DNA of 41,229 bases from DATBDE01 sp045805605 (GTDB lineage: Bacteria; Actinomycetota; Thermoleophilia; Solirubrobacterales; Solirubrobacteraceae): contig JBJMKX010000011.1 of assembly GCA_045805605.1 (NCBI GenBank), forward strand, positions 1 to 41,229. Reading direction: 5' to 3'. Every line of letters starts with the position of its first letter. Position 1 is the first letter of the stretch. Both the position numbers and the translations under genes were made by a program. Positions 10,940 to 18,235 of the stretch are shown here, piece by piece. The notes beneath the pieces were generated by a model. The model made no database searches and was not told the origin of the DNA. It saw nothing but the letters and a program-made list of their open reading frames with translations.

Positions 10940-11367
10940 CAGGAAGCCTCCCGCGGATTGGGGTAGGGGGTGGCCGGGCGAAGCCCGGCCCCGACTGGCG
11001 TCGCGACCTCCGCGTCGACGTCGTCGATCCGGTTGCTCCGGTCGACGTGGACGACGCGCGGCTCGTAGCGGTCGAGCTCGCGCTCGTCGTAAGACGCGTA
11101 GGAGATGACGATGATGGTGTCGCCGCGGTGCACGAGGCGAGCGGCGGCGCCGTTGACACGGATCGCGCCGGCGCCTCGCTCGCCGGCGATGGTGTAGGTC
11201 TCGAAGCGGGCGCCGTTGTCGACGTCCACCACGTGCACCTGCTCGTGGTCGCGGATGTCCGCGGCCTCGAGAAGGTCCGGGTCGATGGTGAGCGAGCCGA
11301 CGTAATGCAGGTCGGAGTCGGTCACCGTCGCCCGGTGGATCTTGGACTTCAGCATCACGCGCTGCAT
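10939..11367 (-). CDS. panD: Aspartate 1-decarboxylase proenzyme
   Basis: PanD decarboxylates aspartate to beta-alanine using a pyruvoyl group made by self-cleavage. The cleavage site Gly24-Ser25 is in DLHYVGSLTID, and the N-terminus MQRVMLKSKIHRATVT with its Lys is canonical. YTIAGERGAGAIRVNGAAAR and IIVISYASYDE are conserved active-site and core segments. At 142 residues it is slightly long; the last 25 or so form a Pro/Ala-rich tail. It lies 6 nt after panC and overlaps panB by one base. Confidence 0.96.
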   Translation of the reverse strand: MQRVMLKSKIHRATVTDSDLHYVGSLTIDPDLLEAADIRDHEQVHVVDVDNGARFETYTIAGERGAGAIRVNGAAARLVHRGDTIIVISYASYDERELDRYEPRVVHVDRSNRIDDVDAEVATPVGAGLRPATPYPNPREAS

Positions 11368-11373
11368 CGCGCC

Positions 11374-12234
11374 TCAGTGCCTCCCATTGGCGTGGATCAC
11401 GGTGTTGTCGATCAGTCGGGCCGGCCCCACCCGGGCGGCGACGGCGACGAGGACGTCGGCGTCGCCCACCTCCTCCACCGGGGACAGCGTGTCGGTGGAG
11501 ACCAGCTCCAGGTACTCGGGCTCGACGCCGTGCTCCACCATCGCCGCCTTGGCCTTGGCAACGATCGCCTTGGCGTCGCGCTCGCCGGCCTCCGCTGCCT
11601 CTCGCGCGGTCACGAGCGCGCGTGACAGCGCGATGGCGCGCTCGCGGTCGGCGCCCGCGAGGTAGCGGTTGCGGCTGGACATGGCCAGGCCGTCGGGCTC
11701 GCGGACGATGGGGCAGATCTCGATCCGGACCGGGAAGTCGAGGTCGCGCACCAGCTTGCGGATGACCGCGGCCTGCTGGACGTCCTTCTGGCCGAAGTAG
11801 GCGGCGTCGGGTGAGACCATGTTGAAGAGCTTGGTCACCACGGTCGTGACGCCGTGGAAGTGCTGAGGGCCGCGCGAGGTGCCTTCGAGGGGCTCGGTGA
11901 GCGCGCCGACCTTCACCTCGGTGGCGAAGCCGGGCGGGTAGACCTCGTCGTGGGGCGGGACGAAGAGGAAGTCGACCCCCTCGGCTTTGGCTGCGGCGGC
12001 GTCGCCGGCGTCGTCGCGCGGGTAGGCGGCGAGGTCCTCGCCCGGACCGAACTGCGCCGGGTTGACGAAGAGGGAGACGACCACCACGTCGTTCTCGGCG
12101 CGGGCCCGGCGCATGAGGGACAGGTGCCCGTCGTGGAAGGCGCCCATCGTGGGCACCAGGCCGATGCATCGCCCGGCACGGCGGTGGGGGACAAGGGCCT
12201 CGCGCAGCTCGGCGACGGTGCGCACGGTCCTCAT
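11374..12234 (-). CDS. panC: Pantoate-beta-alanine ligase
   Basis: PanC condenses pantoate and beta-alanine with ATP to give pantothenate. It has the HIGH-like PTMGAFHDGHLSLMRRA, the substrate segment LFVNPAQFGPGEDLAAYPR, YFGQKDVQQAAVIRKLVRDL, and the KMSKS-like GLAMSSRNRYL. I chose ATG 12234 (286 aa) over the longer reading from 12276 because it gives the standard N-terminus (MRTVRTVAELREAL) and an ATGA overlap with the upstream gene's stop. It belongs to the DUF2520-panC-panD-panB operon. Confidence 0.96.
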   Translation of the reverse strand: MRTVRTVAELREALVPHRRAGRCIGLVPTMGAFHDGHLSLMRRARAENDVVVVSLFVNPAQFGPGEDLAAYPRDDAGDAAAAKAEGVDFLFVPPHDEVYPPGFATEVKVGALTEPLEGTSRGPQHFHGVTTVVTKLFNMVSPDAAYFGQKDVQQAAVIRKLVRDLDFPVRIEICPIVREPDGLAMSSRNRYLAGADRERAIALSRALVTAREAAEAGERDAKAIVAKAKAAMVEHGVEPEYLELVSTDTLSPVEEVGDADVLVAVAARVGPARLIDNTVIHANGRH

Positions 12235-12941
12235 GCGGGGATCAGGCTCCTCGTGCTCTCGACCAGTGCGTCCCATAGCGGCAGGAGGTCCGGTACCCGC
12301 TCGGCCACCGCCTCTCGCTGCCGTGTCACCGTCGCCTCGTCGCCGCGGGCGATGGGGCCGGTGATGGCCTTGTGGGCGCCGTGCAGCGCCCAGTTCTCGA
12401 CCGTCGCCCGGACGAGGGGGGCGAGCGCCTCCCGGTCGACGCCGGCCGTGGCGGCAAGGCGCTCGGCCGCGCCCTCGAGGGTGACGAGGAAGTTGGAGGC
12501 GATGCTGGCGGCTGCGTGGTAGGCCGCGCGGTCGGCGTCGGCGACCTCGACGGCCCGCATGCCGAGGACCTGGGCGAGGCCGCGTGCCGCCTCGAGGGCT
12601 CTCGGCGTCGCCCCGGCGATGGCGGCGGTGGCGCCGGCGAAGCTCGCGCCGTGCTCGGGGACGGTCATCAGCGGATGCAGCGAGAAGGCCTCGTGCGCCG
12701 CAAGCGGCGCCAGGGTGGTGGCGCCGGAGCAGTGTCCGACGAGGCGGCCGGGCACGACATGCTCCACGGCCGCGGCGATCTGACCGTCGGGGACGCAGAG
12801 GATGACGGTGTCCGCGCCGGCGCCGTCGGCCCCGCGGCCGAGTGGCCCGTCGACGGCGAGACCGGCGTCGCGCAGGGCGGTGACGAGCGCGCCGCCAAGG
12901 CGGCCCCGACCCACGATGGCTACTGGGGACGCGTCGAACAT
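12231..12941 (-). CDS. Rossmann/DUF2520 oxidoreductase in the pantothenate operon
   Basis: The 236 residues begin with an NAD(P)-binding strand and loop, PVAIVGRGRLGGALVTALRD. VILCVPDGQIAAAV follows, then an all-helical C-terminal DUF2520 region (AAYHAAASIASNFLVTLEGA, ENWALHGAHKAITGPIARGD). The fold resembles 6-phosphogluconate- and ketopantoate-reductase-type enzymes. It is the first gene of the operon, coupled to panC by ATGA. The operon has no panE-like gene, so this protein may supply the ketopantoate reductase step; a non-PanE enzyme, PanG, was described in Francisella. The family call is firm, the substrate is inference. Confidence 0.82.
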   Translation of the reverse strand: MFDASPVAIVGRGRLGGALVTALRDAGLAVDGPLGRGADGAGADTVILCVPDGQIAAAVEHVVPGRLVGHCSGATTLAPLAAHEAFSLHPLMTVPEHGASFAGATAAIAGATPRALEAARGLAQVLGMRAVEVADADRAAYHAAASIASNFLVTLEGAAERLAATAGVDREALAPLVRATVENWALHGAHKAITGPIARGDEATVTRQREAVAERVPDLLPLWDALVESTRSLIPA

Positions 12942-12984
12942 CGGTGGACGGTCCGTCCTGCGTGCAGTGACGGCCGTGTCAGGG

Positions 12985-12990
12985 AGGATA
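12985..12990 (-). promoter_or_regulatory. -10-like TATCCT of the pantothenate operon
   Basis: TATCCT on the minus strand lies 43 nt before the DUF2520 ATG. It would give a leader of about 35 nt, longer than at the leaderless-type genes here. Confidence 0.35.
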
Positions 12991-13040
12991 CCCGTCCGAA
13001 AATGCGGGAACCGCCGTCCCATTCGCTCTGCACGCTGGTC

Positions 13041-13046
13041 TAGATT
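13041..13046 (+). promoter_or_regulatory. -10-like TAGATT of the UDG gene
   Basis: TAGATT ends 6 nt before the ATG at 13053, the spacing of a leaderless promoter. No LexA-type box was found near it. Confidence 0.5.
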
Positions 13047-13052
13047 CGCCCC

Positions 13053-13751
13053 ATGCAGTCCGCCGCGGACCGGCGCGAGGCGCTGAAGGCCGTCTACGAG
13101 CGGGCCCGCGGCTGCGAGAAGTGCCCCCAGCTCGCGGCCACCCGCACGACCGTGGTGTTCGGGTCGGGTAACGCCGACGCCGACCTGATGTTCGTCGGCG
13201 AGGCCCCGGGGGCCAACGAGGACAAGCAGGGCCTCCCGTTCGTGGGCCAGGCGGGCAAGCTGCTCGAGAAGCTGCTGGGGGAGATCGGGCTCCAGCGAGG
13301 CGAGGTGTGGATCAGCAATGTCCTCAAATGCCGGCCTCCCGGGAACCGCGACCCGCATCCGAACGAGATCGAGGCGTGCCAGGACTACCTGTGGCGGCAG
13401 GTCGAGCTCATCGAGCCGCGGGTGCTGTGCACGCTCGGGAACTTCTCGACCAAGCTGCTGCGCGGCGACCCGACCGGGATCACCCGGCTGCACGGACAGG
13501 CCGAGCTGCGGGTGATCGGCCCGCGGGCCGTGCGGCTGTACCCGCTCTATCACCCGGCGGCCGCGCTCTACACGCCGTCGATGCTCGAGACGCTGCGGGC
13601 CGACTTCGCCCGCATCCCCGACTTGCTCGCCCAGCCGGCGCCCGACCAGCCCGAGCCGGTGCCCGAGGTGGCGCCGGAGCCGGAGCCGATGCCCGCGCCC
13701 GAGGTTGAGCCCGAGCCGGAGGCCGAGCGCGAGCAGCTCGGGCTCTTCTAG
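13053..13751 (+). CDS. Family-4 uracil-DNA glycosylase (Fe-S)
   Basis: This enzyme removes uracil from DNA to start base excision repair. Motif A is GEAPGANEDKQGLPFVGQAG (from about residue 49) and motif B is YHPAAALYTP. The [4Fe-4S] ligands are C21-x2-C24, C93 and C109. The catalytic domain ends near residue 190. A 40-residue Pro/Glu/Ala-rich, probably disordered tail follows and ends exactly in QLGLF, which matches the QL(S/D)LF-type beta-clamp-binding motif. The stop shares CTAG with the convergent HTH_42 gene. It has its own leaderless-type promoter. Function secure; the clamp motif is inference from sequence. Confidence 0.94.
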   Translation: MQSAADRREALKAVYERARGCEKCPQLAATRTTVVFGSGNADADLMFVGEAPGANEDKQGLPFVGQAGKLLEKLLGEIGLQRGEVWISNVLKCRPPGNRDPHPNEIEACQDYLWRQVELIEPRVLCTLGNFSTKLLRGDPTGITRLHGQAELRVIGPRAVRLYPLYHPAAALYTPSMLETLRADFARIPDLLAQPAPDQPEPVPEVAPEPEPMPAPEVEPEPEAEREQLGLF

Positions 13752-14830
13752 CGGAAGGCCCGGATCCGCTCGATCTCGGCGTCGACCGCCCTTCGCGGCA
13801 GCCTCCCGAACGGCTGGACCTCGATGCGGCCGTTCGTGCTGGTCCAGGTGCCGACGAAGCGGCCGTTGACGACCACGACCGCCGAGACCCAGCCCTGGGG
13901 GCGGTAGATCGCCTCGCGGCCCCCGCCGGGTGCGAGCAGCGGCTCCACGTGTCGCGTGGCGGCGATCGTGTAGGCGTCGAACATCGGGAGCAGGTGGACG
14001 CCGTCTGGCCGTCCGGCGCCCGTGACCGCTTCGGCGTCGGCGGCCAGGATCAGGCCCTTCCAGCCCTCGACGTCGACCTCGACCACCTCGTCGCCGAGCC
14101 GCTTGAGCACGCGCCGGGCGTCGGCCGGCTGAACGCCCCACCAGCGCCGCAGGTCGTCCAGCGCCATCGGCCCGTGGGCGCGCAGGCCGCGGCGCAGGAG
14201 CTCCTCGGCCGCGGCGGCCGGCTCGCGTCGGGCCCATGCCGGCAGCCACTGGTCGGGGCGGACGAACGTGACGTTGCGCCCGCGGTCGGGGCCGAAGCAG
14301 AGCTCGCCGCGGAACGCGGCGGGCTTGAGCACGGCGCCCCAGCCCGACCGCACGGCCTCGCCGACGGAATCCGAGCCGGTGATGCGCTCGAGCTCGGAGG
14401 CGAGCTCGTCCCGCGTCAGCGCGCGGCCGTCGAGCGCCTCGCCCACGTGGGCGTCGATGGCCTGCATCTCCTCGAGCGTGACCTTGTGGTAGCGCAGCCA
14501 GGCGGGCCTGAGGTGGGCGTTGCGGTACAGCGACGAGGTGCGAAGGGCGGCCAGGACCACCGGCAGCTGGGCGGGCGCGAACAAGTGCAGGGTCTTGCGC
14601 AGTCCCCAGGCCTTGACCAAGCTGCGGCGCATGGCGACGGCGCCGCGGACGTCGGCGGCGGTCAGTCCCGGCACGCGCGCGGCGAGGGACATCTCGGCGC
14701 TCGAAGCGATCTGCGCGTGGACGCCGACGAGGCGGTCGGCGACCCCCACCGGGTCGTCGCCGGGCTCGGCGAGGTGCTGGCGGCGTAGCCGGAACGCCGC
14801 CACCTGGTCCCAGGTGCACCGAAGCGGCAT
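13748..14830 (-). CDS. HTH_42 / AlkZ-like winged-helix DNA-binding protein
   Basis: The 360 residues match the winged-helix HTH_42 superfamily, which includes the DNA glycosylase AlkZ and YcaQ/AlkX acting on bulky or cross-linked alkyl lesions. The N-terminal segment ADRLVGVHAQIASSAEMSLA places His38-x-Gln40 where AlkZ has its catalytic Gln37-x-Gln39, and a HxQ subgroup is known. Further conserved pieces are WGLRKTLHLFAPAQLPVVL, RGELCFGPDRGRNVTFVRPD, MFDAYTIAATRH and VVVNGRFVGTW. A bulky-lesion glycosylase is plausible but unproven; many family members are uncharacterised. It converges on the UDG gene with overlapping stops. Confidence 0.8.
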   Translation of the reverse strand: MPLRCTWDQVAAFRLRRQHLAEPGDDPVGVADRLVGVHAQIASSAEMSLAARVPGLTAADVRGAVAMRRSLVKAWGLRKTLHLFAPAQLPVVLAALRTSSLYRNAHLRPAWLRYHKVTLEEMQAIDAHVGEALDGRALTRDELASELERITGSDSVGEAVRSGWGAVLKPAAFRGELCFGPDRGRNVTFVRPDQWLPAWARREPAAAAEELLRRGLRAHGPMALDDLRRWWGVQPADARRVLKRLGDEVVEVDVEGWKGLILAADAEAVTGAGRPDGVHLLPMFDAYTIAATRHVEPLLAPGGGREAIYRPQGWVSAVVVVNGRFVGTWTSTNGRIEVQPFGRLPRRAVDAEIERIRAFR

Positions 14831-14835
14831 CGGAG

Positions 14836-14841
14836 TAGGGT
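14836..14841 (+). promoter_or_regulatory. -10-like TAGGGT before the dodecin-like gene
   Basis: TAGGGT is followed by a leader of about 30 nt that contains a strong Shine-Dalgarno stretch, GAGAGGAGGAGAG, just before GTG 14878. This unit therefore appears leadered, unlike most others here. Confidence 0.4.
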
Positions 14842-14877
14842 GCCACGCTGTCCCGCCCTGCCACGAGAGGAGGAGAG

Positions 14878-15084
14878 GTGTCGGTCGTCAAGATCATCGA
14901 GCTCGTGGGGAGCTCGCCTGACGGGTCAGACGCCGCCGTCCAGGCTGCGCTCAGCGACGCGCGTCAGACGCTCCGCAACATCAAGGCCGTCGACGTCGTG
15001 TCCACGGGCCTGCGCGGCGACAATCTCGAGGAGTGGCGCGCGCACGTGCGCGTCGCATTCCTCGTCGAACGAGTGACCGAGTAG
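14878..15084 (+). CDS. Dodecin-family small protein (SecE2-like)
   Basis: This 68-residue protein has the dodecin fold signature: SVVKIIELVGSSPDGSDAAV, a helix AALSDARQTLRNIKAV, and closing strands WRAHVRVAFLVE. Dodecins assemble as hollow 12-mers. Flavin-binding members have a Trp in an LDWFEV-like strand; here the corresponding segment is IKAVDV, so the flavin-stacking Trp is missing. That is closer to SecE2/dodecin-like proteins reported in mycobacteria. The GTG start has an excellent GGAGGAGAG ribosome site. The gene stops at 15084, one base before the convergent glycosyltransferase's stop. Confidence 0.85.
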   Translation: MSVVKIIELVGSSPDGSDAAVQAALSDARQTLRNIKAVDVVSTGLRGDNLEEWRAHVRVAFLVERVTE

Positions 15085-16959
15085 TCAGCGCCTGGCCCGA
15101 CGGACGGCCGCGAGCTGCTCGCGCTCGCGGACGGCCGGCCGGCCGAGCAAACGCTTGAGCGCCGCGCGGTTCGCGAACGTCAGCGCCTGCAAGGCGTCGT
15201 CCCGGGCCGCCGCCCGCTCCCCGAGCCGCCGCGCGACGACGTCGTGGCGCTGGCGGGCAAGGCGCTCGAACGGCTCGCCGCCGAACGCCTTCGTGGTCGT
15301 GTGCGACTGGTGGTGGACGACGCGGGCCGAGGGCCAGAACCACGTCTCGATGCCCGCCTCACGGGCACGCAGGCCGAGATCTAGATCCTCCGCATAAAGG
15401 AAGATCTCGGGGTCGAACGGGCCGAGTCGCCGCAGCGTCTCGGTGCGGGCGACGAGGCAGGCGGCGACGGGCCAGTCGACCCGGCGCGGCTGGCGGTAGC
15501 GCCAGGGCTGGACGCGGCGGCGCAGCGGCGGCGGAAGGGCAGCGGGCGGCCCGAGGGCGATGGCGACGTCGCTCCAGCCGCCGGGCCCGTTGTGGACGAC
15601 GTCCTGCCGGCGCCCGTCGGGAAGGAGGACGAGCGGGACGTACAGCCGGTCAGCCTGCACCTGCGCGGCGAGGTCGGCAAGCGAGTCGTCCACGAGCTCG
15701 ACGTCGGGGTTGAGAACCACGACGACCTCGGCCGAGCACCGAGCGACGCCCGCATTGGCGGCGGCGCCATAGCCGACGTTGTCGAGCGGGAGCACTTCGG
15801 CGCCGGCATCGCGGGCAACAACGACGGAGTCGTCGTCGGAGCCTGAGTCGACGACCGCAACCGAGGCGGAGGGAAGGTGCCGGGCGACGGATGCGAGCAG
15901 TCGACCGAGGTCGGCCTCACTGTTGTGCGTGACGGCGACGAGCCCAAGCGCCCCGGGCTCCAAGCGGGGCGGGCGGGGGTGACCCGAGAGGATCAACCCA
16001 TTTGAGGCCGGCGAAGCCGGCCGCCTCTCGGGCATCCCCGACCCGCCCCGCTCAGCGGCCGAAAGCACGTCCTGCCAGGCGGCTCTCGTGTCGGCAACGT
16101 CGAAACTGTGTGCCCGCTCCCGGGCCGCCTCCCGCATCCCCGGCCGCTCGAGGCACTCCAGCAGGCCCCGAGCGGCAACCGCGGCATCCCCCGCCGGATA
16201 CAACCGCCCGCACGCGGCGGTGACGATCTCCGTCGGCCCGCCGCTCGCCGGAGCCACCACCGGCACGCCACTCGCCAGCGCCTCGATCATCACGATGCCA
16301 AACGGCTCCCGGTCCGCGCAGTGCAGCAGTACCGACGCCCCGGCTACAAGGTCGCGCGGGTCCTCGACCCACCCCCGCACGTCAACACGCCCGGCCAGAT
16401 CCGGTTCGGCCGCCCGCCGCCGCAGGCGCTCGAGCAGCCGTCGCCCCTCCTCGCCGATCGGCTCGCCGGCGATCACCAGCCGCAGGTGCTCGACGTGCGC
16501 GACCGCCTCCAGCGCCAGCTCCGGCCGCTTCCAGGGCTCGATCGCCCCCACGAGCAGGGCGTAGGGCGGCTTCGCGGGTGACGCCGGTCGGAAGGCCTCG
16601 AGGTCCACGCCCGGGTGGATGACCTCGACCCCATCCATCCCGAGGTCGTCGGCCACGGTGTGCGACAGCGCGATGCCGCCGTCGGCGCGGCGTGCCGCCG
16701 CTCGGACCGCGGCCGCGATGGCCGGCCCCGGCAGGACGTCGTTGTGGGCGAAGAGCAGCCGCGGACCGCCCCGCGGCAGCGCCGATGCGACCGCCAGCAG
16801 CGAGCGCATACCCCACGCCACCACGAGGTCCACGCCGAGGTCGCGGGCGAGCGTCGCGGCCTCGCGGCCGTGCACGGCCAGCCGGGCCGCGTGGCCGGCC
16901 CGGTCGCGCAGCGAGCGGCGCAGCTCCATGCTGCGCGCCGGCGGCGCGAACACGGTCAT
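15085..16959 (-). CDS. GT4-GT2 fused glycosyltransferase
   Basis: With ATG 16959 the protein is 624 residues and has two catalytic halves. Residues 1-310 are a GT4-type domain (GGIALSHTVADDLG, YALLVGAIEPWKRPELALEA, DREPFGIVMIEALASGVPVV with the Ex7E pattern). Residues 339-570 are a GT2 rhamnosyltransferase-like domain (GLVAVTHNSEADLGRLLASV, VVDSGSDDDS, VVLNPDVELVDDS, FLYAEDLDLGLRAREAG). Two sequential sugar additions by one polypeptide are likely. The same frame continues upstream to about 17094 with a clear GT4 N-terminus (VLFVSYSGALGGAERLLLEA) but no ATG, GTG, TTG or CTG precedes it, so the true start is unresolved. It follows the glycosidase gene on the same strand. Confidence 0.85.
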   Translation of the reverse strand: MTVFAPPARSMELRRSLRDRAGHAARLAVHGREAATLARDLGVDLVVAWGMRSLLAVASALPRGGPRLLFAHNDVLPGPAIAAAVRAAARRADGGIALSHTVADDLGMDGVEVIHPGVDLEAFRPASPAKPPYALLVGAIEPWKRPELALEAVAHVEHLRLVIAGEPIGEEGRRLLERLRRRAAEPDLAGRVDVRGWVEDPRDLVAGASVLLHCADREPFGIVMIEALASGVPVVAPASGGPTEIVTAACGRLYPAGDAAVAARGLLECLERPGMREAARERAHSFDVADTRAAWQDVLSAAERGGSGMPERRPASPASNGLILSGHPRPPRLEPGALGLVAVTHNSEADLGRLLASVARHLPSASVAVVDSGSDDDSVVVARDAGAEVLPLDNVGYGAAANAGVARCSAEVVVVLNPDVELVDDSLADLAAQVQADRLYVPLVLLPDGRRQDVVHNGPGGWSDVAIALGPPAALPPPLRRRVQPWRYRQPRRVDWPVAACLVARTETLRRLGPFDPEIFLYAEDLDLGLRAREAGIETWFWPSARVVHHQSHTTTKAFGGEPFERLARQRHDVVARRLGERAAARDDALQALTFANRAALKRLLGRPAVREREQLAAVRRARR

Positions 16960-17101
16960 CCCGCGCTCGCGCGCCGCCTCGGCCAGGGGTCCGGGAGGCG
17001 CGGCCAGCGTCGGCGTCGCGGGCGCCGCGTCCGCCGCCTCCAGCAGCAGCCGCTCGGCGCCGCCGAGGGCGCCCGAGTAGGAGACGAAGAGGACGGCGGG
17101 G

Positions 17102-18199
17102 CTACTCGTAGCGGTGCGCCATGCGCGCGTAGACCGCCAGCGACGGGCGCGACCGCACGGTGCTGCCGTCGTCGGTGAGCTGGCGCAGGCCCGAGTAGGA
17201 GAAGGGGTCGTTCGTCGGCTCCGGCGCGGTCGAGATCCACGTGTACCAGTAGACGCGTTCGAGCCGGAGCGCCCGCCGCTGCTCGACCAGCAGCGGAATC
17301 ACCTGGCCGAGCTTGCGCGCCTGTTGCGCGTCGTTGACCTCGTAGCCGTAGGTGCGCGTCAGCCGCTTGCCCTTCGCCGCCGGCCAGGTCAGCTCGGTGA
17401 TGTACATCGGCTTGCGGTTGTCGTGGTAGCGCCGCATCACCGCCCGGTCCTTGCGCAGGATCTTCAGCACGTTGGGCGGCTGGAGGGTGAACGGGTGGAT
17501 CGCGACCTCATCGAAGAGCTTGCGGCCGCCCGCCTTGTAGACCTGGGCCAGCGCGGTCCAGCTCGTGCCCACGAGGCCCGCGAGGACGACGTGCGCGCCG
17601 GGGTCGACGCCCTTGATCGCCGCGCGCGCGGCCCTCAGCAGGGCCACGTAGTCGGCCGCGAACGGCTGGTCGGACCAGTTGAAGACCGGCTGGTTGGGCT
17701 CGTTCCAGACCTGCCAGGAGCGGATCGGGCGGGCGGGCACGTCGGGATGCTCGGCCCAGAACGAGCCGCCCGGCCCGTAGCGACGCACGCACGCGGCGAT
17801 GAAGTTGGCGTAGTTCTCGGTGCCCTCCGGCGGCGAGTTGGAGTTGCCCGGGTGGCGCGCCGCCCAGTCGGGGGCGAAGGTCACCGTCGGCAGCGGCGTG
17901 AAGCCGTGGCCGGCGGCCTGTGCCACCACCGTGTCGCTGGCCGAGAAGTCGAGCTGTCCCGGCTTCGGCTCCATGACGCTCCAGGGCATGGCCATCCGGA
18001 TGGTCTGGACGCCGGTGCGATCCATGAGGTCGAATTCGGCCTGGTCGTCGAAGCCGTTGAAGAGCAGCGGCCCGTCGGCCATGACACCGAAGAAGCCGGC
18101 CGGCACCTTCGGACGGGATACCTTGGCGGCGCCGGCGCAGCTCGGCAGCGCGAAGAGCGCGGCCACGAGCAGGGCAATCGCCATCGGTCGCGATTTCAC
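17102..18199 (-). CDS. Secreted clan GH-A glycoside hydrolase (PslG-like)
   Basis: The 365-residue protein begins with a signal peptide (PMAIALLVAALFALPSCAGA) whose LPSC is a poor lipobox, so it may be secreted or a lipoprotein. The rest is a TIM-barrel glycosidase of the GH5/GH39 type. The acid/base Glu167 is in WQVWNEPNQP and the nucleophile Glu269 is in PMYITELTWP. IRMAMPWSVMEPKPGQLDF and VYWYTWIST are further conserved strands. Inside a polysaccharide locus such enzymes (for example PslG) trim or release the polymer. The GTG start has a -10-like TAGGGT 9 nt upstream and shares the intergenic space with the divergent GT4 gene. Confidence 0.83.
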   Translation of the reverse strand: MKSRPMAIALLVAALFALPSCAGAAKVSRPKVPAGFFGVMADGPLLFNGFDDQAEFDLMDRTGVQTIRMAMPWSVMEPKPGQLDFSASDTVVAQAAGHGFTPLPTVTFAPDWAARHPGNSNSPPEGTENYANFIAACVRRYGPGGSFWAEHPDVPARPIRSWQVWNEPNQPVFNWSDQPFAADYVALLRAARAAIKGVDPGAHVVLAGLVGTSWTALAQVYKAGGRKLFDEVAIHPFTLQPPNVLKILRKDRAVMRRYHDNRKPMYITELTWPAAKGKRLTRTYGYEVNDAQQARKLGQVIPLLVEQRRALRLERVYWYTWISTAPEPTNDPFSYSGLRQLTDDGSTVRSRPSLAVYARMAHRYE

Positions 18200-18208
18200 G
18201 GGTCGGCC

Positions 18209-18225
18209 ACCCTAGTGAATAGACT
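18209..18225. promoter_or_regulatory. Back-to-back -10-like hexamers for the GH and GT4 genes
   Basis: On the minus strand TAGGGT (18214-18209) lies 9 nt before GTG 18199. On the plus strand TAGACT (18220-18225) lies 10 nt before ATG 18236. Only 5 nt separate the two hexamers, so the divergent promoters overlap and could be co-regulated or compete. Confidence 0.5.
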
Positions 18226-18235
18226 CGCCGCCCAC

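Noticed and set aside
10940..11000. Extra small gene in the panD C-terminal tail
   Set aside because: The tail is in frame with panD and ends at the TGATG overlap with panB; no separate start is needed.
8196..11159. Upstream extension of the 78-aa protein frame into a 1066-codon reading
   Set aside because: It crosses pit, DUF47 and panB in the wrong phase; the only sensible start is ATG 8195, which overlaps the pit stop.
13748..14830. Link of the HxQ protein to a genotoxin biosynthetic cluster
   Set aside because: No polyketide, NRPS or tailoring genes occur within the window; neighbours are housekeeping and glycan genes.
12942..14897. 888-codon minus-strand reading extending the DUF2520 gene upstream
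   Set aside because: The extension runs across the UDG gene on the opposite strand and through out-of-phase HTH_42 sequence; ATG 12941 gives the expected Rossmann start.
17114..18235. Long N-terminal extension of the GT4 protein opposite the glycosidase
   Set aside because: It is antisense to a gene with both catalytic Glu motifs; the GT4 N-terminus begins naturally at ATG 18236.
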